A DNA stretch of 64,000 nucleotides from assembly GCA_017940385.1 (NCBI GenBank), contig JAGAYS010000038.1, forward strand, positions 1 to 64,000, in the 5' to 3' direction. Within the stretch, counting starts at the first letter, position 1; each line of letters starts with the position of its first letter. The notes beneath the pieces were generated by a model. That model was given only the letters and a program-made list of their open reading frames with translations. It did not search any database and was not told the DNA's origin. Source of the DNA: Ruminobacter sp. (GTDB lineage Bacteria > Pseudomonadota > Gammaproteobacteria > Enterobacterales > Succinivibrionaceae). A program made the position numbers and the translations under genes. Positions 56,815 to 64,000 of this stretch are shown here, one piece after another.

Positions 56815-57957
56815 ATGAGACTCAATGGACTTGCAGCAGCAATTATTACAGGAGTAATACTTATGGGAAGCGCTGACGTTATGGCAGATAATGTACCGGT
56901 ATCAGTTATTTCCGGAGCATCACAGATGAAAATGTCATCAGTTGACGAACTCAGGGATGACACCAGGGTTTTCAAAATTAACCGGAACATTCAGGCCTTT
57001 AAGGTAATGTTCACCAACCGTTATGGTTTTGATGTTGCAGGACATCTGTATTTGCCTGCAGATTTCAGCAGTGATCGTAAATATAAGGCTCTGGTAATTT
57101 CCGGCCCGTTCGGAGCTGTTAAGGAACAGTCATCAGGACTTTATGCACAGGAACTGGCAGGAAGAGGATACGTTACTCTGGCATTTGATCCGTCCATGAC
57201 CGGTGAATCAGGCGGTATCCGCCGTGACATGGGATCTCCTGACATTTTTACGGAGGATTTCAGTGCTGCTGTAGATTTTATCAGTAACCTCAAATTTGTT
57301 AATCCGAATGAAATCGGGGCTGTGGGCATATGCGGTTTGGCAGGCATGGCCATTACCGCGGCATCAAATGATGTCCGTATCAGGGCTGTAGTTACTTCAG
57401 CCATGTATGATATGTCGGAAAGTATCAGTGATCACTATAAAGGTGCTTATTATACGGATGAGCAGCGCAATATCGTAAAGAAGCATCTTGCAGAAATGCG
57501 CGACATGGAAGCAAAGAGCGGTACGCTTATTCGGGGTGCTCATGAACTGGGCGTCGATGCCAACGGAAAGGTTCAGACATTTACCACCATGTTTCCCGAT
57601 ACCTTACCGGCCGATGCTGATCCGGTAATCAAAGACTTTTACGGTTATTATGTCGGCAGAGCCTATCATCCAAGAGCCATGAATTCAAATACATCAGCCT
57701 GGGATGCAACCACGGCCTACGGATTCTTTAATTTTAAGCTGATGGATAACATAAAGGAACTGTCACCACGTCCGCTGATGCTTATTACCGGAGACAAGGC
57801 TCACTCAAAGTATTTTTCCGATAACGTTTATAAAGAAGCTGCGGAGCCAAAAGAACTGGTTGTAGTCAAAGGAGCTACGCACGCCGATCTTTACGATCAG
57901 ATGGATAAAATCCCGTTTGATAAAATAGATAAATTCCTCAGTGATAACCTAAAGTAA
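56815..57957 (+). CDS. Exported alpha/beta hydrolase (YcjY/dienelactone-hydrolase-like) with Cys nucleophile position
   Basis: A 380-residue protein with signal peptide MRLNGLAAAIITGVILMGSA cleaved near VMA-D. The alpha/beta-hydrolase core has FDPSMTGESGG, the nucleophile elbow GICGLAGMA with Cys where many hydrolases have Ser, and a likely Asp in LITGDKAHS and His in KGATHADLYD. Cys elbows occur in dienelactone hydrolases and in this YcjY-like group. ATG 56815 has GGAGA eight bases upstream; the longer frame from 56752 overlaps the previous gene and would lose the signal peptide. The substrate is unknown. It is in an operon with the small protein. Confidence 0.85.
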   Translation: MRLNGLAAAIITGVILMGSADVMADNVPVSVISGASQMKMSSVDELRDDTRVFKINRNIQAFKVMFTNRYGFDVAGHLYLPADFSSDRKYKALVISGPFGAVKEQSSGLYAQELAGRGYVTLAFDPSMTGESGGIRRDMGSPDIFTEDFSAAVDFISNLKFVNPNEIGAVGICGLAGMAITAASNDVRIRAVVTSAMYDMSESISDHYKGAYYTDEQRNIVKKHLAEMRDMEAKSGTLIRGAHELGVDANGKVQTFTTMFPDTLPADADPVIKDFYGYYVGRAYHPRAMNSNTSAWDATTAYGFFNFKLMDNIKELSPRPLMLITGDKAHSKYFSDNVYKEAAEPKELVVVKGATHADLYDQMDKIPFDKIDKFLSDNLK

Positions 57958-58041
57958 AATAAGATGACAGGTTGGGGAGAAACCGACAGCAGTGTTTGAC
58001 TCCTTCCCGTAATACAGAAAAGTTTCCTGTGAAATTTTGAT

Positions 58042-58071
58042 AAAGGCGGTAACAAACTTGTTACTGCCTTT
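58042..58071 (+). terminator. Terminator of the hydrolase operon
   Basis: AAAGGCGGTAACAA (58042-58055), AC, TTGTTACTGCCTTT (58058-58071), one G-T pair, then ACTTTA. Confidence 0.75.
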
Positions 58072-59072
58072 ACTTTATCAAGACGCCGGAAAAGTGAGTC
58101 TGACTTATTCTCATGTTTTGTGAAAGTTTAGAATGAGAACTGGCATATTTACCAGGTTATGTATACTGTTTTTTAATCCCAATATCGTGTCCTTATTACA
58201 ATATTAATGATGGATGTCAGTTTTTACTGATAAATGGAATGCTTCAGTTCGTTAAAAGATACTGTAGGTTCATGAAATGTTGAAATAAGAAAAGAGTCAT
58301 GCACTTTACAAAGTTAGGGTGGTTCCGGCCGTTGTTTGAGTGTACGCGGATTCGTGTTCCATGCATTTTTCAGAATGCTGAACTGTAACGCGTCAATGAC
58401 AAATTGTGCCTTTGGAACTACTCCGGATAACTCATGTCCGTTTTCCGTGAATACTTTCCGCATTGGCAGTCATATATCCGGCGGCAGACGATCTGAGTGC
58501 GTAAGGCGGATGATTTCGGTGAAGGAGGCGGGGGTTATAGTTTACTTTGTACGGCAGTTAATAGCCGGTAAATGAAAAAATAATTGATGTATTTTTATAT
58601 TGTTAAGGGATTGTATATTGATAAAAATTAATGTGTAACGCTAGTTTTTATACTTGTGCGTGAAAGATGAACGCGTATAAATTTTGGTAAAATTACGTAA
58701 AAAGATACTGATAATGTGACGGTATTCAAAAGTTTAAAAACAAAATTCTGTTTGTGCCTGAATTTTGCAAAAAATCGAAATTTCAGCACTCTGGGGAAAT
58801 TTAGTATTTTGATAATTATATAAAAATATGCTGTATTAATGTTTTGCTTCTAAATTATTATTAAAAAATTTTTTATTAAACTGTTTACTTATTGTTCATG
58901 TTTGTCAAATTACAAAGATTAATATGTATATCGATAATAAATATATAGTGTGTAATTATGAAATTTTTTGAAAATTTGAAAGTAAATATCAAAATTTAAC
59001 TAACAATTTTTTTCTTTTCTGATAAAATATTGACATTAACAAATGATAACCTATTTAAGTTGGGAACATTAT
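58072..59072. other. 1-kb intergenic region before malQ
   Basis: Mostly very AT-rich, especially 58570-59040, where long A/T tracts probably carry the malQ promoter. TAAAAT at 59023-59028 is a possible -10, with no good -35. A G+C-richer island at 58310-58560 stands out and may hold a decayed transposase (separate entry). No intact gene is seen. Confidence 0.4.
58313..58455 (-). pseudogene. Possible remnant of a DDE transposase
   Basis: In one minus-strand frame the island reads ...GHELSGVVPKAQFVIDALQF, then SILKNAWNTN, before stop codons. The PxAxxVxDxxxxxxxxNxA pattern is reminiscent of the region around the second catalytic Asp in ISL3-type and related transposases. There is no start, no inverted repeat and no flanking duplication that I can see. 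This is a weak call. Confidence 0.2.
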
Positions 59073-61271
59073 ATGGCTAATCTAATTGAACAAATTGCTT
59101 ATGCTCGCGGTATCGCCGGTGAATACGTCGATGCCAGTGGTCAGAAAGTAATCATCTCTGATGAATGCAAACTTCAGTGTCTTAAGGCATTGGGTTACAA
59201 TGTCGACGATCAGGAAGCTCTTGCTGAACAGTACAATCAGGAACAGGACGCTTTATTTGTGAGCGGTACCGAACCTGTATTTGTTACTACCGAAAACAAG
59301 GCAATTGAAATCACCGTAAGACTTACGGACAATGAATCAAACAACGAGATCGAGTATCACGTAGTTCAGGAAGATGGCACTAAGTGTCAGGGTAAGTTCT
59401 ACATTGACAAGAACACCCGTGCCTATTCACGTGTCGTAAAGGGTGTTGAATACATCGAATACAGAACTAACTTAATCGTTGCATTACCATTAGGTTATCA
59501 TGACATTACCTTCAAGACCTGTGAAAGAACCTTTGAGCCAATGCGCTTAATCATCTGTCCTCGTGCATGCTACAAGCCTGAAGAAATTGTAAACGGCAAT
59601 AAAGTATGGGGTCCAAGTGTTCAGCTCTACGCTCTCAGATCTGAAAAGAACTGGGGTATCGGTGATTTCGGCGATCTTAAAGATCTTATCATTAATCTTG
59701 CTGAAAACGGTGCTGGTTTCGTCGGCGTAAATCCAATCCATGCCGCTTACCCTTCAAACCCTGAATCAGCAAGTCCGTACAGCCCTTCATCACGCAGATG
59801 GCTGAATGTAATCTATATCAACCCTGAAAACACCTTCGAATTCAAGAACAATGAAGATGCACAGAAGCTTGTTTACTCTTCTGACTTCCAGAAGAAGCTG
59901 AACGCTCTGCGCGGAGTTGACTATGTTGATTACACCAATGTAATGAAGCTTAAGCTTGAAGTTCTCCGTAAGCTCTTCGACGAACAGAAGGCTCTGTTCG
60001 ACAACCGTACCATCAGAGGTAAGGCTTACGCTAAGTTCAAGGAAAACGGCGGTGAATCTCTCAAGGCCATGGCTTTATACGATGCCATCATGGCTCATTT
60101 CTACTCAAATGGTGAAAATGCCTGGGGCTGGCCTGTATGGAGAGACGGTTTCAGAAAGTACAGTGACCCAATTGCCAAGGAATGGGCTAACTTACATGAA
60201 ATCGACGTTGAATTCTACATGTACCTCCAGTTCCTCGCTGACGAACAGCTTGAAGCAGCTCATCAGGCTGCAAAGGACAGCAAGATGGCCGTAGGTATTT
60301 ATCGTGACCTCGCAGTAGGCGTATCTGAAGGTTCAGAAGAAATCTGGGCTAACGGCAGTCTCTACTGTGTTAAGGCTTCTGTAGGTGCTCCACCAGATCC
60401 GTTAGGACCTTTAGGACAGAACTGGGGTTTACCTCCAATGGATCCAAAGAAGCTGGTAGAAAACCGTTATCAGCCAATCATTGATCTCTTCAGATCAAAC
60501 ATGCAGCACTGCGGTTCATTGCGTATCGACCATGCAATGTCATTACTCCGTCTGTGGTGGGTTCCGCCTGCAGCTTCAGCCAAGCAGGGTGTTTATGTTT
60601 ATTACCGCGTTCATGATCTTGTTGGCATTCTTGCCCTTGAATCACAGCGTAACAAGTGTCTCATCATCGGCGAAGACTTAGGTACCGTTCCTTACGAAAT
60701 GAAGGCAATTCTTCGTGATGCAGGTATTCACTCATATAAGATTTTCTTCTGGGAAAAGAGTGAAACCGACGGTGGTTTCATTTCTCCTAAGGATTACGTT
60801 GAACAGGCTATGAGTGCACTGTCTACCCATGACATGCCTACTATTGAAGGTTGGTGGAGTCACAGCGACCTTACCCTCGGCAGAGAGCTCGGTTTATACG
60901 ACGACGCAGCCGTACAGTCAATCGGTAATGCACGTACCGAAGACCAGCAGCGTATTCTTGACAGTCTGCATTGGCACGGCGTTATCTCTGACAAGGTTTC
61001 AAGAGATGCACGTAACTGCCCAATGAGCAAGGAACTTCGTGACGGTATGCAGATTCACATGTGTCTCGGCAACTGTGCGTTATTCAGTACTCAGATCGAA
61101 GACTGGCTCGGTATGGACAAGCCTGTAAACGTTCCAGGTACTTCTACCGAATACCCTAACTGGAGACGTAAGATTTCCAAGAACTTAAGCGAAGTGTTCA
61201 ACAATCGCGAAATTAAGTCTCTCCTTAAGAAGATGACTGAAGCAAGACTCAAGGCAAGCAACAGAATGTAA
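59073..61271 (+). CDS. malQ: 4-alpha-glucanotransferase (amylomaltase)
   Basis: A 732-residue GH77 enzyme that disproportionates maltodextrins, feeding glycogen and maltose metabolism. An N-terminal beta-rich extension (about residues 1-165) typical of enterobacterial MalQ is followed by the catalytic barrel: GVNPIHAAYPSNPESASPYSPSSRRWLN, LRIDHAMSL (nucleophile Asp), IIGEDLGTVP (acid/base Glu) and STHDMPTIEGWW. ATG 59073 is chosen; the in-frame ATG at 59043 sits in the promoter-like AT-rich DNA. Codon use is highly biased, as in gapA, so the gene is probably strongly expressed. glgB follows 908 bp downstream after a terminator. Confidence 0.97.
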   Translation: MANLIEQIAYARGIAGEYVDASGQKVIISDECKLQCLKALGYNVDDQEALAEQYNQEQDALFVSGTEPVFVTTENKAIEITVRLTDNESNNEIEYHVVQEDGTKCQGKFYIDKNTRAYSRVVKGVEYIEYRTNLIVALPLGYHDITFKTCERTFEPMRLIICPRACYKPEEIVNGNKVWGPSVQLYALRSEKNWGIGDFGDLKDLIINLAENGAGFVGVNPIHAAYPSNPESASPYSPSSRRWLNVIYINPENTFEFKNNEDAQKLVYSSDFQKKLNALRGVDYVDYTNVMKLKLEVLRKLFDEQKALFDNRTIRGKAYAKFKENGGESLKAMALYDAIMAHFYSNGENAWGWPVWRDGFRKYSDPIAKEWANLHEIDVEFYMYLQFLADEQLEAAHQAAKDSKMAVGIYRDLAVGVSEGSEEIWANGSLYCVKASVGAPPDPLGPLGQNWGLPPMDPKKLVENRYQPIIDLFRSNMQHCGSLRIDHAMSLLRLWWVPPAASAKQGVYVYYRVHDLVGILALESQRNKCLIIGEDLGTVPYEMKAILRDAGIHSYKIFFWEKSETDGGFISPKDYVEQAMSALSTHDMPTIEGWWSHSDLTLGRELGLYDDAAVQSIGNARTEDQQRILDSLHWHGVISDKVSRDARNCPMSKELRDGMQIHMCLGNCALFSTQIEDWLGMDKPVNVPGTSTEYPNWRRKISKNLSEVFNNREIKSLLKKMTEARLKASNRM

Positions 61272-61298
61272 TTTCTGAAACGACTTAAATTTTAATGA

Positions 61299-61330
61299 AA
61301 CGGGAGTGTGCATGCACTCCCGTTTTTTTG
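61299..61330 (+). terminator. Terminator of malQ
   Basis: AACGGGAGTG, TGCATG, CACTCCCGTT followed by TTTTTT. Confidence 0.93.
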
Positions 61331-62179
61331 CTTTGCTGCATTCATTTTTTACGGGCCTCAAATGTCGGAAATCATGATGCTTCACTTAATTGTTTACCGA
61401 TCAAGGTGGTAAGGTGTAATTTTTGACCGTTATGCCGGAATTTGGAGATGTGTGATTTTAATGGTCAGGCTCTCTAAATTATGAATTATATGAGCAGGAA
61501 ATGTTTTTTCGTGAATGGGTGGCCGACTGCAAAGTTCAATCCGGTTAAATACAGAATTCTTATGAATGGAGGACGGCAATGCATGCAATATTCCATTTGT
61601 TCTAGTGTGACTGCCGTTTCCGGTCTGCTGTCTGATAAGTTGGGATTTCTGACTTTTTGTCTTTCACTTCACCGGGATTGTTTTATGTGTAAGTAAGAGT
61701 CGGCAGGGGGAAGTATTTTAGTGTCCTGAAAGATATATTATGTCCGCCCTGGTCTTCGTGGTTCTCATTATGCCCGACATAATTTTTTTCTATCAAACCT
61801 TGCGGTTAAAGTGCTTAATTTTTATCTAAATCGTTTTCATTTATTCCTTCAAAAATAAAAGTTGTAAATTAAATGATCTATCCGACAATATTGCACAATT
61901 AACAGCATGTTTTAATCCAAAAAATGCAATAATCATAGACAGTTTATTAATATTGCAGGCTCAGCCTTCCTTTCCGTTTTATGCGGAAAACAAAAATGTC
62001 GGGTGCTTCGGAGCGAACGGTAAGTGCAGTCCACTGCTGATGCCGGTCCGCCGGAATAGAAACGGAGCCGATATGTTGGTTATGACGTGAGCACTCCACA
62101 GGTCTGCAGTTAAGACGCAATTAGAATCTGATTTATAAAACAATAAAGCAGTTACTGCTATAAAAACTAAGGAACACTA
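61331..62179. other. Intergenic region between malQ and glgB
   Basis: About 850 bp. At about 61738-61790 a split inverted repeat TTATGTC...GACATAA is followed by TTTTTT, which could be the 3' end of a small RNA. 61790-61950 is AT-rich, a likely glgB promoter region. A 71-codon frame (61481-61696) shows no family resemblance. Confidence 0.35.
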
Positions 62180-64000
62180 ATGCTTATTGATGATTTGAAT
62201 AATGCCAGTTTGGCAAGACCTTTTGAGACTTTTGGCTTGCAAAAGAATCCTGAAGGTCAGGGCGGTTACATTCTCCGTACCTGGTTGCCAGGAGCAATCA
62301 GTGTTGACGTGAAGTCAATCGACGGCAAGAAGAAACTCGGTTCCATGGCAAAGGTTGAAGAGGAAGGTCTTTTTGAGCTTAACTTTCCTAAGGCTGATAA
62401 AGAATTTCACTACCTCTTTGACGTTGAATACCAGGATTCAAAGATTCAGGTAATCGATCCTTATCAGTTCCGTAACGAAGCTTACGAAGGTCTGTCAACC
62501 ATGCGTAACGATGCCGCAAACCTGTATCGTACCATGGGTGCCCAGCTGGTGGAAATTGAAGTTGAAGGCGTTAAGATCAAGGGTGTTCGTTTTGCAGTTT
62601 ATGCTCCATCAGCAAGTAACGTAAGCGTAATCGGTGACTTCAATTTCTGGGACGGCCGTCGCCATCCTATGCAGAGAAGCTTAATGGGTGAGTGGGTTCT
62701 GTTCGTTCCTGGCCTCGGCGAAGGCGAACGCTATAAGTACGAACTCAAGGATCCGTTCGGCAACCGTTTACCGCATAAGTCTGACCCCGTAGGCTTCTAT
62801 GCCGAGCAGTATCCTTCATTCGCTTCAGTTGTATACGATCAGAATCGTTATAAGTGGAACGATGCCGCATGGATTGAAAGTCAGAAGAATGACAAGCTTA
62901 AGCAGGCAATCAGTATTTATGAGCTTCATTTCGCTTCATGGCGCCGTCACGAAAACGGAGACAGTCTGAGTTATCGTGAAATGGCCGAACAACTGATTCC
63001 TTACGTAAAGGAAATGGGTTACACCCATATCGAACTTCTTCCAATCATGGAACATCCGTTCTCCGGTTCTTGGGGGTATCAGCCTGTAGGTCTGTTCTCT
63101 CCAACCAGCCGATTCGGTACTGCCGATGACTTTAAGTATTTCATCGATCAGTGTCACCAGAACGGCATCGGCGTGATTCTCGACTGGGTACCTGCTCACT
63201 TCCCTTCAGACTCACACGGTCTCGCACGTTTTGACGGTACTCCTTTATACGAATATGAAGATCCTCGCCGTGGCTGGCATCCTGACTGGAACTCATACAT
63301 TTACGACTTCGGCCGTGACACCGTACGTCAGTTCCTGGTTGCAAGTGCCCTTGTATGGCTCGACTACTATCATGTCGACGGTCTCCGCGTAGATGCAGTA
63401 GCTTCAATGCTTTACTGGGATTATTCACGTAAGGCCGGTGAATGGGTACCTAACGTTGATGGCGGTAACCATAACTACGAAGCAATCAGCCTCTTAAGAT
63501 GGTTTAACGAAGAAGTTTACAAGAATTATCCTCAGTGCATGACCATTGCTGAAGAATCAACCGCATTTGCAGGTGTTTCACGTCCTACCTACACCGGCGG
63601 TCTCGGCTTTGGCTTTAAGTGGAACATGGGCTGGATGCACGATACTCTTGAATACATGAAGAAGGATCCTATTTATCGTAAGTATCATCACAGTGAAATG
63701 ACCTTCTCCATGATTTATGCCTATGATGAAAACTTCATCCTGTCAATTTCTCACGACGAAGTCGTACACGGCAAGCTTTCAATGCTGTACAAGATGCCTG
63801 GTGACGAATGGCAGCAGGCCGCAAACTTGAGAGCCTATATGGGCTACATGTATGCGCACCCTGGCAAAAAGCTTAACTTCATGGGTACGGAATTTGCACA
63901 GACTGCAGAATGGAACCATGACAGCCAGCTTCAGTGGTGGTTGCTCCAATTCGATAAGCATAAGGGACAGAAGAAACTTATTCAGGATCTGAACGCCATG
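62180..64000 (+). CDS. glgB: 1,4-alpha-glucan branching enzyme, 3' end beyond window
   Basis: 607 codons are visible from ATG 62180 (AAGGAAC upstream) and the frame is still open at the right edge. It is a GH13 enzyme that forms alpha-1,6 branches in glycogen. The N-terminal N1 and CBM48 domains (about residues 10-215, with [29 protein letters not shown]) precede the barrel with [21 protein letters not shown] (nucleophile Asp), IAEESTAF (acid/base Glu) and [12 protein letters not shown]. It is complete except for the end of the barrel and the C-terminal beta domain. Codon use is biased as in malQ, suggesting high expression and active glycogen storage. Confidence 0.97.
   Translation, partial: MLIDDLNNASLARPFETFGLQKNPEGQGGYILRTWLPGAISVDVKSIDGKKKLGSMAKVEEEGLFELNFPKADKEFHYLFDVEYQDSKIQVIDPYQFRNEAYEGLSTMRNDAANLYRTMGAQLVEIEVEGVKIKGVRFAVYAPSASNVSVIGDFNFWDGRRHPMQRSLMGEWVLFVPGLGEGERYKYELKDPFGNRLPHKSDPVGFYAEQYPSFASVVYDQNRYKWNDAAWIESQKNDKLKQAISIYELHFASWRRHENGDSLSYREMAEQLIPYVKEMGYTHIELLPIMEHPFSGSWGYQPVGLFSPTSRFGTADDFKYFIDQCHQNGIGVILDWVPAHFPSDSHGLARFDGTPLYEYEDPRRGWHPDWNSYIYDFGRDTVRQFLVASALVWLDYYHVDGLRVDAVASMLYWDYSRKAGEWVPNVDGGNHNYEAISLLRWFNEEVYKNYPQCMTIAEESTAFAGVSRPTYTGGLGFGFKWNMGWMHDTLEYMKKDPIYRKYHHSEMTFSMIYAYDENFILSISHDEVVHGKLSMLYKMPGDEWQQAANLRAYMGYMYAHPGKKLNFMGTEFAQTAEWNHDSQLQWWLLQFDKHKGQKKLIQDLNAM

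Noticed and set aside
58336..58575. 79-codon plus-strand frame before malQ
   Set aside because: Cys- and Arg-rich with no family resemblance and no ribosome site. The other strand of the same island offers the slightly better transposase-relic reading.
61481..61696. 71-codon frame after malQ
   Set aside because: No domain, no clear ribosome site, and atypical composition with many Cys and Met.

Overview
The window looks like the chromosome of a gut- or rumen-type anaerobic gammaproteobacterium, most likely from the Succinivibrionaceae/Aeromonadales side. This is an inference from gene content and order. The miaB-ybeZ-ybeY-ybeX-lnt string next to Met/Gln tRNA genes, dksA-gluQ, pcnB-folK-panB-panC-panD, pth-ychF, a PBP1b with a UB2H-like region and a fused chorismate mutase/prephenate dehydrogenase are all gammaproteobacterial traits. 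A flavin reductase-rubredoxin fusion and prominent glycogen/maltodextrin genes fit a fermentative anaerobe. No rRNA, CRISPR array or intact insertion sequence was seen.

Region 1 (1-12.8 kb) is accessory and is the most unusual part. A non-ribosomal peptide synthetase (minus strand, cut by the left edge) has a carrier domain, a heterocyclization (Cy) domain with an exact DxxxxDxxS motif, and the start of an adenylation domain, as in yersiniabactin/pyochelin-type synthetases. Divergent from it is a complete ECF-type importer (S, T and fused double ATPase), then an aryl-acid AMP ligase whose pocket looks salicylate-like. Next comes an envelope/reductase operon: a LolA-like periplasmic protein, a putative outer-membrane barrel, and two saccharopine-dehydrogenase-like proteins. 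The second of these carries a C-terminal domain resembling L-2-amino-thiazoline-4-carboxylate hydrolase. Both flanking promoter regions carry the same operator: four TTAG/CTAA half-sites spaced 10 bp apart. I read the locus as one co-regulated thiazoline/oxazoline metallophore system that pairs an ECF importer with unusual processing enzymes.

Region 2 (12.9-25.4 kb) is housekeeping: lon behind a sigma32-like promoter, an Asd paralogue without the catalytic cysteine (USG-1), an L,D-transpeptidase, and the lnt/corC/ybeY/phoH/miaB cluster. That cluster is interrupted by an opposite-strand membrane protein with an internal duplication. Three tRNA genes (Met, Gln-UUG, Gln-CUG) follow.

Region 3 (25.4-38.5 kb) holds RNA and vitamin genes: pcnB, folK, panB, panC, a DUF1508 protein, panD, pth, ychF, gluQ, dksA and mrcB.

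Region 4 (38.7-57.9 kb) mixes core and poorly known genes: a 1165-residue acidic protein with a FliK-like C-terminus followed by a small FlhB-C-terminus-like protein, a secreted 21-residue-repeat protein, an MlaA homologue without a lipobox, tyrA, a possible DUF945-type protein, a rubredoxin fusion, bioD, htpX, a CobT-like VWA protein, gapA, and a LysR/small protein/hydrolase unit with a perfect operator palindrome.

Region 5 (58-64 kb) has long AT-rich intergenic DNA around malQ and glgB. glgB runs off the right edge.
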